Shown piece after piece: positions 43,437 to 51,406 of a stretch of DNA of 64,000 bases. The position numbers and the translations under genes are program-made. Source of the stretch: Pseudaquabacterium inlustre (GTDB lineage: Bacteria > Pseudomonadota > Gammaproteobacteria > Burkholderiales > Burkholderiaceae_C); the NCBI RefSeq assembly GCF_038066595.1, contig NZ_JBBUTH010000010.1, positions 310,001-374,000 on the forward strand, read 5' to 3'. Position 1 is the stretch's first letter. Each line of letters begins with the position of its first letter. The notes below the pieces were generated by a model. The model worked only from the letters and a program-made list of their open reading frames with translations, was not told where the DNA came from and ran no database searches.

Positions 43437-43441
43437 ACGCG

Positions 43442-45175
43442 ATGAGCCACGCGCAAGCGCCTGGCGCGACGACAGCCGCTGAATTGAGCTGCGATCTGCT
43501 GGTGATTGGCTCGGGGGCTTCAGGGCTCGCCGCCGCCGTCACAGCCGCCCACCACGGCCTGAAGGTGATCCTGGTCGAGAAGGATGCGCAACTGGGCGGC
43601 GCCACCGCCTGGTCGGGCGGCTGGCTGTGGGTGCCCGGCAACCCACTGGCGCAGCGCGCCGGCATCCATGAAGACCTGCAGCAACCCCGCACCTACCTGC
43701 AGCATGCGCTGGGGCAGCATTTCGACGCCGCGCGGGTCGATGCCTTTCTGGCGCACTGCGGGCCGATGGTGGGCTTCTTCGAGCAGCACACCGCGTTGCA
43801 ATGGGTGGATGGCAACGCCATCCCCGACATGCACAGCCACCTGCCGGGCGCCGGCACGCAGGGCCATCAGGTGGCGGCCGCGCCGCTGGATGGCCGCACG
43901 CTGGGCCCGCTGATCCACCGGCTGCGGCCCACGATGCGTGAGACCTCGTTCATCGGCATGCCCATCATGGCGGGGGCCGATCTGGCGGCGTTCCTCAGCC
44001 TGACGCGCTCGGTCCGGTCGTTCGTGCACGTGGCGCGGCGTGTCAGCCGCCATCTGGTCGATCTGGCGCTGCACGGCCGCGCGATGCAACTGGTGAACGG
44101 GGTGGCGCTGGTGGCGCGGCTGGCGTTGTCGGCCGAGCGGCTGGGCGTGCAGATGCTCACCAGCGCGCCGGCGCGGCGCTTGCGCATCGAGGGCGGGCGC
44201 GTGTGCGGCGCCGTGGTCGACAGTGCCCAGGGTGAGCGGGTCATCCACGCCACACGCGGGGTGGTGCTGGCGGCTGGCGGCTTCTCGCACGACCTGGCAC
44301 GCCGCCGCGCCCTGGTGCCCCGCGCGCCGCGTGGCGACGAGCACCTGCCGCTGCCTCCCCCCGGCTGCAGCGGTGACGGCATCACGCTGGGTGAATCGGC
44401 CGGCGGCGTGCTGGACACCGAGCTGGCCGCGCCGGTGGCCTGGGCGCCGGTGTCGCGCGTGCCGCATGCCGATGGCACGGTGGGCCACTTTCCGCACATC
44501 ATCGACCGCGGCAAGCCCGGCGTGATCGGCGTGCTGGCCGATGGAAGGCGCTTCGTCAACGAGGCCGACGGTTACCACGACTACACCGCGGCCATGATCG
44601 CCCGTGTGCCGCCGGGCCAGGAGGTGGCCTCGTGGCTGGTGTGCGATCACCGCTTCATCCGGCGCTACGGTCTGGGCCATGTGCGGCCGTTCCCGTTGCC
44701 TTTGGGCGGCCACCTGCTCAGCGGCTACCTGAAGCGCGGGCAGACCATCGACGCACTGGCGCGCGCCTGCGGCATCGACGAAGCCGGCTTGGCCGACACC
44801 GTGCGCGCCTTCAACCACCATGCGCGGCTGGGCGAGGACCCCGCCTTCGGTCGCGGGCGCACGCCGTTCAACCGGCGCAGCGGCGATGCGCGCCACACCG
44901 GCCCCAACCCGTGCGTGGCGCCCATTGCGCAAGCCCCGTTCTACGCCGTGAAGGTGCTGCCTGGCAGCTTCGGCTGCTTTGCCGGGCTGAAGACCGATGT
45001 CTCGGCCTGCGTGCTGCGCGCCGATGGCAGCGTGGTGCCGGGCCTGTACGCCGTGGGCACCGACCAGGCCAGCGTGATGGGCGGCCACTACCCCTCGGGT
45101 GGCATCAACCTGGGGCCGGCGATGACCTTCGGCCACATCGCCGGTCTGCACGCCGCAGGACAGGTTCAGGGTTAA
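43442..45175 (+). CDS. FAD-dependent dehydrogenase (ketosteroid-dehydrogenase/fumarate-reductase type)
   Basis: A 577-residue flavoprotein of the FAD_binding_2 family. LLVIGSGASGLAAAVTAAHH near residues 19-38 is the dinucleotide fold, GGATAWSGGWLWVPGN near 54-69 resembles 3-ketosteroid dehydrogenases, and YPSGGINLGPAMTFGHIAG near the C-terminus is the second FAD block with the family Tyr. Such enzymes introduce or reduce ring double bonds next to a carbonyl, which would fit aromatisation or saturation of a hydroaromatic ring. I prefer the ATG at 43442; a TTG at 43433 overlapping the previous stop is possible. Last gene of the operon started by the binding protein. Confidence 0.8.
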   Translation: MSHAQAPGATTAAELSCDLLVIGSGASGLAAAVTAAHHGLKVILVEKDAQLGGATAWSGGWLWVPGNPLAQRAGIHEDLQQPRTYLQHALGQHFDAARVDAFLAHCGPMVGFFEQHTALQWVDGNAIPDMHSHLPGAGTQGHQVAAAPLDGRTLGPLIHRLRPTMRETSFIGMPIMAGADLAAFLSLTRSVRSFVHVARRVSRHLVDLALHGRAMQLVNGVALVARLALSAERLGVQMLTSAPARRLRIEGGRVCGAVVDSAQGERVIHATRGVVLAAGGFSHDLARRRALVPRAPRGDEHLPLPPPGCSGDGITLGESAGGVLDTELAAPVAWAPVSRVPHADGTVGHFPHIIDRGKPGVIGVLADGRRFVNEADGYHDYTAAMIARVPPGQEVASWLVCDHRFIRRYGLGHVRPFPLPLGGHLLSGYLKRGQTIDALARACGIDEAGLADTVRAFNHHARLGEDPAFGRGRTPFNRRSGDARHTGPNPCVAPIAQAPFYAVKVLPGSFGCFAGLKTDVSACVLRADGSVVPGLYAVGTDQASVMGGHYPSGGINLGPAMTFGHIAGLHAAGQVQG

Positions 45176-45187
45176 CCCGTGTTCTGT

Positions 45188-45222
45188 GCGCAGGGCGACC
45201 GGCCTGCGCGATCAGCGCGCAA
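45188..45222. promoter_or_regulatory. IclR/PcaR-type composite operator, MFS copy
   Basis: TGCGCGATCAGCGCGCAA at 45205-45222 is identical over 18 bases to the reverse complement of the site before the porin. A further dyad GCGCAGG-N8-CCTGCGC (45188-45209) overlaps it. The site is 69 bases upstream of the MFS ATG, and a TACATT hexamer at 45262-45267 is a possible -10 with a poor -35, as expected for an activator-dependent promoter. Confidence 0.7.
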
Positions 45223-45290
45223 ACGCGTGCGGCAGCCCTGGGCCGAGGCGGTGGCGCTGCCTACATTGGCGGCCCGAACCGGAGACCCCC

Positions 45291-46700
45291 ATGTCAAGCC
45301 TCACCGAACACGAGCCGCGCGGCAAGCACCAGGCCAACAAGGCCACCGCCAGCGGCTGGATCGGCTCTGCCCTCGAGTACTACGACTTCTTCATCTACGC
45401 CACCGCGGCGTCGCTGATCTTTCCGCAGATCTTCTTTCCCAAGGGCGATCCCAAGGTGGCCATCATCGCTTCGCTGGCCACGTACGGCGTGGGCTATGTG
45501 GCGCGGCCCATCGGTGCCTTCGTGCTGGGCCACTGGGGCGACACCCATGGCCGCAAGACGGTGCTGATCACCTGCATGTTCCTGATGGGTCTGTCGACCA
45601 TCGCCGTGGGCCTGCTGCCCACCTACGACCAGGTGGGCCTGTGGGCACCGGCACTGCTGGTGCTGCTGCGGTTGGTGCAGGGCTTTGCCGTGGCCGGCGA
45701 GATCTCGGGTGCCAGCTCGATGATCCTGGAGCATGCGCCGTTCGGCCGCCGTGGCTTCTACGCCAGCTTCACGCTGCAGGGCGTGCAGGCGGGGCAGATC
45801 CTGGCGGCGGCCGTGTTCCTGCCGCTGGCGCACTACATGGACAAGGAGGCCTTCCTCGGCTGGGGCTGGCGCATCCCGTTCCTGTTGAGCTTCCTGGTCA
45901 TCGTGGCCGGCTGGATCATCCGCCGCGAGGTCGACGAGACGCCGGCCTTCGCCGAGGAAGGCCAGCAGCGCGCCGTGCCCAAGGCGCCGGTGGTGCAGGC
46001 CATCACCGAGAGCTGGCGCGACATGCTGCGCGTGGTGTGCTGCTCGCTGATGAACGTGATTCCGGTGGTGACCACGATCTTCGGCGCCGCCTATGCGGTG
46101 CAGCCGGGCTACGGCATCGGCTTCGAGAAGGACGTGTACCTGTGGATCCCGGTGCTGGGCAACATCGTCGCGGTGGCGGTGATCCCCTTTGTCGGCAACT
46201 GGTCCGACAAGGTGGGCCGCAAGCCGCTGATCATCTCGGGCGCGCTGCTGTCGGGCCTGCTGAGTTACGGCTACCTGTACGCCATCAGCATCCACCACGT
46301 GCCGCTGGCCATCGCCATGTCGCTGCTGATGTGGGGCGTGGTGTACCAAGGCTACAACGCCGTGTTCCCCAGCTTCTACCCCGAGATGTTCCCCACGCGC
46401 ACCCGGGTGTCGGGCATGGCCATCTCCCAGAACCTGGGCACGGCCGCCACGGCCATGCTGCCGGCGCTGTTCGTGGCGGTGGCGCCTCCCGGCGCGGCCG
46501 GCATCCCGTGGGTGGTGGGGTCGATCACGCTGGCCATCTGCTGCGTGGCCGCTTTCGCCGCCTGGACGGCCCGCGAGACCTACCGCGTGCACATGAACGA
46601 CCTGGGCAACCCCGCCGTGCGCGGTGTGGCCAGGGACGAGTACCTGCGCCTGCGCCGCGAAGCCCTGGGCCAGGGCGGTGGCAGCCGCGTGTTCACCTGA
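45291..46700 (+). CDS. MFS transporter, metabolite:H+ symporter (shikimate permease-like)
   Basis: A 469-residue permease with about twelve membrane helices, of the metabolite:proton symporter family that includes ShiA, KgtP and ProP. WIGSALEYYDFFIYATAASL near residues 23-42 and GHWGDTHGRKTVLI (the cytoplasmic loop motif) near 82-95 are diagnostic; GFAVAGEISGASSMILEHAP is the fifth-helix region. The ATG at 45291 follows GGAGACCCCC. The preceding operator matches those of the porin and ABC operon, and the AroE-like gene follows by 99 bases. Proton-driven uptake of shikimate, quinate or a similar acid is the best guess. Confidence 0.85.
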   Translation: MSSLTEHEPRGKHQANKATASGWIGSALEYYDFFIYATAASLIFPQIFFPKGDPKVAIIASLATYGVGYVARPIGAFVLGHWGDTHGRKTVLITCMFLMGLSTIAVGLLPTYDQVGLWAPALLVLLRLVQGFAVAGEISGASSMILEHAPFGRRGFYASFTLQGVQAGQILAAAVFLPLAHYMDKEAFLGWGWRIPFLLSFLVIVAGWIIRREVDETPAFAEEGQQRAVPKAPVVQAITESWRDMLRVVCCSLMNVIPVVTTIFGAAYAVQPGYGIGFEKDVYLWIPVLGNIVAVAVIPFVGNWSDKVGRKPLIISGALLSGLLSYGYLYAISIHHVPLAIAMSLLMWGVVYQGYNAVFPSFYPEMFPTRTRVSGMAISQNLGTAATAMLPALFVAVAPPGAAGIPWVVGSITLAICCVAAFAAWTARETYRVHMNDLGNPAVRGVARDEYLRLRREALGQGGGSRVFT

Positions 46701-46732
46701 CGGGGCGCGAGCGAAGCTGCAACGCGGGCACA

Positions 46733-46756
46733 GGGCGGCACTGCGCCCAGCCGCCC
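46733..46756 (+). other. Hairpin between MFS and AroE-like genes
   Basis: GGGCGGC-N10-GCCGCCC, a seven-pair stem 33 bases after the MFS stop in a 99-base gap. It may attenuate or protect the transcript; no T-run is present, and read-through into the AroE-like gene is likely because no other regulator site is seen before that gene. Confidence 0.3.
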
Positions 46757-46799
46757 GCGACGGCCTCTTGACCCCTCGTCTGCATTCCAAAGGTTTCTC

Positions 46800-47633
46800 A
46801 TGATCCGCGGCAGCACCGCCCTCATCGCCCACATCGGCTGGCCGACCCACACCTTCAAGTCGCCGATGATCTACAACCCGTACTTCGAGCAGGCCGGCAT
46901 CGACGCGGTGGTGGTGCCCATGGGCTGCCAGCCCGGCCCCTACCCGGCGCTGCTGAGGTCGCTGTTCACGCTGGAGAACCTGCGCGGTGCACTGATCACC
47001 ATGCCCCACAAGGTGGCCACCGTGGCGCTGCTGGACGAAATGACGCCGACGGTGCGCGTCACCGGCTCGTGCAATGCCGTGCGCCGCGGGCCGGAGGGCC
47101 AGTTGCAGGGCGACATGTTCGACGGCGAAGGCTTTGTCCGCGGCCTGCGCCGCAAGGGCTGCACGCTGTCCGGTGCGCGAGCCCTGGTGGTGGGCAATGG
47201 CGGCGTGGGCTCGGCCATCGCGGCGTCGCTGGCCGCGGCCGGCGTGGCGGTGCTGGCACTGTTCGATGCGCGGCCTGAATCGGCCATGGGTCTGGGCCAG
47301 CGGCTGACGCAGGCCTATCCGGATCTGGAGGTCATCACCGGCCACAACGACCCTGCCGGCTTCGACCTGGTGGTCAACGCCACGCCGATGGGCATGAACG
47401 ACGGCGACGCGATGCCGATGGACGTCTCGCGCATCGCGCCCGAGGCCTTCGTCGGCGAGGTGGTGATGAAGGCCGAGATGACCGCCTTCCTGAATGCCGC
47501 CAGTGCGCGCGGCTGCCGCTACCAGGTGGGCTCGGACATGCTGTTCGAGCAGATCCCGGCGTACCTGGAGTTCTTCGGGCTGCCCAGCACGACGGCGGAG
47601 AACCTGCGGGCGGTGGCGCGGCTGAGCTATTGA
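46800..47633 (+). CDS. Shikimate/quinate dehydrogenase-like protein (AroE family)
   Basis: A 277-residue AroE-family NAD(P) oxidoreductase. Lys71 in LITMPHKVATV and Asp108 in GDMFDGEGF match the catalytic Lys-Asp pair of shikimate dehydrogenase, and VVGNGGVGSAIAASLAA near 131-147 is the nucleotide-binding loop. The substrate-binding SxS motif near the N-terminus reads THTFKSP, so the first Ser is replaced by Phe while the second remains. This favours a catabolic or non-canonical paralogue over the biosynthetic AroE. It lies downstream of the MFS permease in the predicted IclR regulon. Direction of reaction and exact substrate are open. Confidence 0.8.
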   Translation: MIRGSTALIAHIGWPTHTFKSPMIYNPYFEQAGIDAVVVPMGCQPGPYPALLRSLFTLENLRGALITMPHKVATVALLDEMTPTVRVTGSCNAVRRGPEGQLQGDMFDGEGFVRGLRRKGCTLSGARALVVGNGGVGSAIAASLAAAGVAVLALFDARPESAMGLGQRLTQAYPDLEVITGHNDPAGFDLVVNATPMGMNDGDAMPMDVSRIAPEAFVGEVVMKAEMTAFLNAASARGCRYQVGSDMLFEQIPAYLEFFGLPSTTAENLRAVARLSY

Positions 47634-47652
47634 GGGCCGTGCGGCGCGGCCC
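47634..47652. terminator. Short stem between convergent AroE-like and esterase genes
   Basis: GGGCCG-N7-CGGCCC begins directly after the AroE-like stop in a 31-base convergent gap. It is the only stem-like element available to end either transcript; weak because it is short and lacks a T-run. Confidence 0.35.
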
Positions 47653-47664
47653 GGTTCTCCAAGC

Positions 47665-49776
47665 TCAAGGCGCGAAGCCGACGCCCCTCGTCACCAGCGG
47701 CAGCGCGTCGCTGCGCCAGGGCGAGGCCGGCAGGCCGCGGCCATCCACCAGGTTGGCCTGGGCCGGGTTGTCCACCCAGCCGTAGCGCAGCCAGCGGGGC
47801 TGTGGCACGGCGTCGCTCCAGGCGATCAGGCGGTCGCCTTTCTCAGCGTCGATGCGACCCTGCGCCGGCACGAAGCGGCCATCGACGCCGGCGATGCTCA
47901 GGCCCTGCAGGGCTGAGCCGGCCGGGCGCGTGGCCAGGCCACCGGCGGTGTGCGTGAAGCGCGCCACCAGCGTGTGGCCCTGGCGCTGCACATCGCGCAG
48001 CTGCGGCCCGGTAGGCGCCTCGGCGCCGCGGGGGCCCAGGCCGGCATCGTGCAGCGCCAGCGCGGCCAGGCGCTGGCCCACCGTGCGCTTGTCGCGCGGG
48101 TGGATGTCGAGTTCGTCGCCGACGTCGGTAGCCACGGCCATGCCGGTGTGCGGCAGCGCCAGGGCCTGGCGCTGGGCTTCGCGCAGCTCGGCCCAGGGCG
48201 CGCGGTTCACATCGTTGTCGGCCAGCGGACGAAAGGCCGCCAGCTGCACCCAGTAGAAGGGCAGCGCCGGCTGGCCCCAGCGCTGGCGCCAGTCGGTGAT
48301 GAAGTCGCGCAACAGGCTGGCATAGGCCGCCGCGCGCGGCACATTGCTCTCGCCCTGATACCACAGCACGCCGCGCAGCGGCAGGCCCTGCAGCGGCTGG
48401 TGGATGGCGTTGTGGGCCAGCGCCGGCGCGTCGTTGGCGGTGGGTGCATCGGCCACGGCCAGCTGGGCCACGCGGGCACGCCAGGCGCCGGCCAGCGGCA
48501 CCGGGGCGGCGTGCGTGTCCAGGCGCAGCAAGGCGGCATCGCCATGCAGGCCGCCGCCCCCGCCGGTGTCGGTGACGCGCACGGCCAGCACGTTGCGGCC
48601 GGGCTTTAGCAGGCCGGGCGGCAGCGTGTAGCGGCGCGGCAGATCCCAGCCGCACTGGCCGCCGACGCGCTGGCCATTGACGTAGGTGTCGTCGCAGTCG
48701 TCCACTGCACCCAGGCTCAGCTGCGCCGCACCGGTCACCTGCTCGGCACTGAGCGTGACACTGCGGCGCAGCCACACCACGCCATCCACGCCGGGCAGGC
48801 CCTGGCCTTCCCAGGGGCCGGGCGTTTGCAGCTGGGGCCACGCCCCATCGTCCAATGTGGGCGACATCCAGTCGCGGCTGTCCACGTCCTGCCAGGGCAG
48901 GCCCGGTTGCCAGCGCTGCACCACGGCGCCCAGCGCGGCCAGGCGGGCGCGGCGGAACTCACTGGCCTCGGCCGGCGTGGCGCGCACCGCGTCGGCCAGA
49001 TCGGGGCGGCGCAGGGCAGCCTCGCGCGGCAGCCAGGTTTCCAGGTGGCTGCCGTTCCAGGCCGTGGTGATCAGGCCCACCGGCACCGGCTGGCCGTCGG
49101 CCAGGCGCGGCTGCGTGGCCTGCCAGCGCCGCGCGAAGTGCCAGCCCACGGCGCTGAAACCGCCGGCCGTGGCCGGGCTGTCCACCTGCCAGCGGGCGCC
49201 GTCGGGCAGATCGGCCTGCGGCCGCAACGCGGCCACGTTGGGCACGCGCATCTCGCGGAGGCTGGGCGCATCGGCCGCCGCCGCTTCGGCCACGCCGTCC
49301 TGTGACTCGGCCAGCGGCCAGGCCATGTTCGACTGGCCGCCGGCCAGCCACACATCGCCAATCAGCAGGTCGTTGAGCTGCAGGGTTTCAGCGCCCTGAC
49401 CTGCCGGACCCTTTGCACGCACATCCAGCCGATGCGGGCCGCCGGCTGGCAGCGCAGGCAGTTGCAGGCGCCAGCGGCCGTCGCGGGCCACGCGGGCTTG
49501 CGAACTGTGGCCGGCCAGCGTGGCAATCACCTGGTGGCCCGGCGCGGCCCAGCCCCACAGCGCGATGGGCTGTCCGCGCTGCAGCACCATGTGCTCGCCG
49601 AACACGCGGGCCAGGCGCAGCGTGGTGGTGGGGTGCGCCCCGGCGGCCGGCGGCACGGCCGGCTGCGCCAGGGCCGGCGCCACCGCCAGCGCGGCCAGGG
49701 CATGCAGCGCCAGCGCGGCACCGGCCACCCGGCCCGCCGTGGCGCCGCAACACCAGGTGCCAGGCGGGCGGGTCAT
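47665..49776 (-). CDS. Sialate O-acetylesterase-like SGNH hydrolase
   Basis: A 703-residue exported carbohydrate esterase. A signal peptide covers about residues 1-37 (ALALHALAALAVAPALAQ). The SGNH catalytic Ser is in LAGGQSNMAWPL near residue 149; GVLWYQGESNVPRAAAY is the second block and DIHPRDKRTVGQRLA carries the Asp-His pair. A jelly-roll insert (DDGAWPQLQTPGPWEG to VVWLRRSVTL) splits the esterase domain, as is usual for this family, so the length is normal. The start at 49776 overlaps the HAD gene's stop. Without sialidase genes nearby it probably deacetylates plant or microbial polysaccharides. Confidence 0.85.
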   Translation of the reverse strand: MTRPPGTWCCGATAGRVAGAALALHALAALAVAPALAQPAVPPAAGAHPTTTLRLARVFGEHMVLQRGQPIALWGWAAPGHQVIATLAGHSSQARVARDGRWRLQLPALPAGGPHRLDVRAKGPAGQGAETLQLNDLLIGDVWLAGGQSNMAWPLAESQDGVAEAAAADAPSLREMRVPNVAALRPQADLPDGARWQVDSPATAGGFSAVGWHFARRWQATQPRLADGQPVPVGLITTAWNGSHLETWLPREAALRRPDLADAVRATPAEASEFRRARLAALGAVVQRWQPGLPWQDVDSRDWMSPTLDDGAWPQLQTPGPWEGQGLPGVDGVVWLRRSVTLSAEQVTGAAQLSLGAVDDCDDTYVNGQRVGGQCGWDLPRRYTLPPGLLKPGRNVLAVRVTDTGGGGGLHGDAALLRLDTHAAPVPLAGAWRARVAQLAVADAPTANDAPALAHNAIHQPLQGLPLRGVLWYQGESNVPRAAAYASLLRDFITDWRQRWGQPALPFYWVQLAAFRPLADNDVNRAPWAELREAQRQALALPHTGMAVATDVGDELDIHPRDKRTVGQRLAALALHDAGLGPRGAEAPTGPQLRDVQRQGHTLVARFTHTAGGLATRPAGSALQGLSIAGVDGRFVPAQGRIDAEKGDRLIAWSDAVPQPRWLRYGWVDNPAQANLVDGRGLPASPWRSDALPLVTRGVGFAP

Positions 49777-50480
49777 GCCATTGCCGGCAGGCCCCAGTCC
49801 TGCGGGCGAAAGTGCTGCAAACCATCCAGGATGGCCGTGGCCTCGGTGTAGCGGCTGCGGTCCATGGCCGGATCGGGCACGGCGATGGCGCGCAGACCAG
49901 CGGCCACGGCCGACAGCACGCCGTTGGGCGAATCCTCGAAGGCCAGCGTGCGGGCCGGGTCGGCGCCGATGCGGCGCGCTGCCACCGCGTACAGGTCGGG
50001 CGCCGGCTTGGCGGCATGCACCTCGGGGTCGTCGGGCGTGACGATGGCATCGAACAGCGCGAACCAGTCGCGGTGGCGCTGCGTCTTCAGGTCCACATAG
50101 TGCCGGCGCGAGCTGGTGGCCACGGCGATGGGCACGCCGTGCGCGGCCAGGTGGCGCACCAGGGCCTCGGCACCCGGCATGGCCTCGGCCTGCACGAACA
50201 GCTGCTCCAGCATCGGCTCGCGCTCGGCCAGAAAGTCCTGCGGCGTCATCGGCAGCTCCAGCGCCTGCACGATCATCGTCGCGAACGGCAGCGCACCCAG
50301 GCCCAGCGTGTGCTGCTTGAGCCGCCAGTCGAACACCTTGCCGAAGCGCCCGGCAATGGCCTGCGTGCTCTGCGTGTAGAAGCCCTCGGTGTCGAGCAGC
50401 AGGCCGTCCATGTCGAAGATGACGGCGGTGATGGGCAGGCCGGCCTGGGGCGCGGGCGACGGAGCAAGGGGCATGGGCAT
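49773..50480 (-). CDS. HAD-family phosphatase (beta-phosphoglucomutase-like subfamily)
   Basis: A 235-residue haloacid dehalogenase-superfamily hydrolase. Motif I is VIFDMDGLLLDTEG near residues 19-32, motif II ATSSRRHYVD, motif III KPAPDLYAVAARRIG with its Lys, and motif IV FEDSPNGVLSA. The helical cap between motifs I and II places it with sugar-phosphate phosphatases and GS1-like enzymes. I use the ATG at 50480; another ATG two codons on is equally possible, and the longer frame runs over the intergenic region. It is coupled to the esterase gene, so a role with sugar phosphates is plausible, but the substrate is unknown. Confidence 0.85.
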   Translation of the reverse strand: MPMPLAPSPAPQAGLPITAVIFDMDGLLLDTEGFYTQSTQAIAGRFGKVFDWRLKQHTLGLGALPFATMIVQALELPMTPQDFLAEREPMLEQLFVQAEAMPGAEALVRHLAAHGVPIAVATSSRRHYVDLKTQRHRDWFALFDAIVTPDDPEVHAAKPAPDLYAVAARRIGADPARTLAFEDSPNGVLSAVAAGLRAIAVPDPAMDRSRYTEATAILDGLQHFRPQDWGLPAMA

Positions 50481-50667
50481 GGCGGGCTGATGTCGGGCAC
50501 GGCGACCAGGGCCGCCGCCGCGGCATTGTCGGCGCTGCGCCAGCGCGGGCCGTGCGGCGCGCGCACGGGTACCACAGTCGGTATCGTTCTGCAGCAGCGA
50601 GGCCATGCACGGCCTGCCCACAATGCGGCGCATCGCAGTCCAACCACCCCGCAGGCCGGGGCACCGC
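50481..50667. promoter_or_regulatory. Divergent promoter region, HAD and nitroreductase genes
   Basis: 187 bases between two divergent starts. It must hold both promoters. I see the segment CAGTCGGTATCGTTCTGCAG, which is AT-richer than its surroundings, but no dyad or clear -35/-10 pair that I would defend. Confidence 0.35.
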
Positions 50668-51303
50668 ATGAACCTGATCGAGACCCTGAACTGGCGCTAC
50701 GCCACCAAGAAGATGGACCCCTCCCGCGCTGTGCCGCAGGACAAGGTCGACCGCATCATCGAGGCGGCGCGCCTGGCGCCCACCTCCAGCGGGCTGCAGC
50801 CCTTCGAGGTGATCGTGGTCACCAGCCCCGAGGTGCGCGCCAAGATCCGCGAGATCGCCTGGAACCAGGCGCAGGTGACCGAGGGCTCGCACCTGCTGGT
50901 GTTCGCGGCCTGGGACCACTACACGCCCGAGCGCATCAACCACATGTTCGACTACACGAACGAGGTGCGCGGCTTCCGCAACGAGGGCTGGGAAAACTAC
51001 CGCCAGATGCTGCTGAACACCTACCCCAAGCGCGATGCCGAGGTGAACTTCCAGCACGCGGCACGCCAGGCTTACATCGCCTTCGGTGTGGCCATGCTGG
51101 CCGCAGCCGAGGAAGGCGTGGACTGCACGCCGATGGAAGGTTTCGACCCCGCCAAGCTCGACGAGATCCTGGGGCTGCGTGCGCGCGGCCTGCGCAGCGT
51201 CACCATCCTGCCGCTGGGCTACCGCCAGGAAGACGGCGACTGGCTGGTCAAGCTGGCCAAGGTGCGCCGTCCGCGCGAGCAGTTCGTGTCGGAAGTGAAG
51301 TGA
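50668..51303 (+). CDS. NfsB-like NAD(P)H nitroreductase
   Basis: A 211-residue FMN oxidoreductase of the nitroreductase family. NWRYATKKMDPSRAVPQDKV near residues 8-27 contains the basic FMN-phosphate binding segment in NfsB style, followed by RLAPTSSGLQPFEVIVV; the C-terminal LPLGYRQEDGDWLVKLAKVR closes the flavin site. It differs clearly from the other nitroreductase in the window (at 6305), which is of the longer GRRSIR type. The start at 50668 is supported by the family N-terminus. It is monocistronic and divergent from the HAD/esterase pair; physiological substrate unknown. Confidence 0.87.
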   Translation: MNLIETLNWRYATKKMDPSRAVPQDKVDRIIEAARLAPTSSGLQPFEVIVVTSPEVRAKIREIAWNQAQVTEGSHLLVFAAWDHYTPERINHMFDYTNEVRGFRNEGWENYRQMLLNTYPKRDAEVNFQHAARQAYIAFGVAMLAAAEEGVDCTPMEGFDPAKLDEILGLRARGLRSVTILPLGYRQEDGDWLVKLAKVRRPREQFVSEVK

Positions 51304-51323
51304 CCGGCCCGCGGCGCCGCCGA

Positions 51324-51343
51324 CCCTACGCGTTCAGGTAGGG
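51324..51343. promoter_or_regulatory. CCCTAC-N8-GTAGGG dyad, copy 1
   Basis: CCCTAC at 51324-51329 and GTAGGG at 51338-51343. The same dyad with the same spacing occurs before the second LuxR-type gene. It lies 63 bases before my chosen start of the first LuxR-type gene, in a 103-base gap after the nitroreductase, and may also act as a terminator-like stem for that gene. Confidence 0.5.
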
Positions 51344-51406
51344 CGTGCGGCGCGGCGGCGGGCTATGCTGCGGCGGCCGCCAGCCGTCGCGGCGCTTGCC
51401 GCCGCC

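Noticed and set aside
47665..51057. A single 1130-residue esterase running through the HAD and nitroreductase region
   Set aside because: The extra N-terminal part is out of frame with the HAD gene and has no domain, while the ATG at 49776 is followed by a proper signal peptide.
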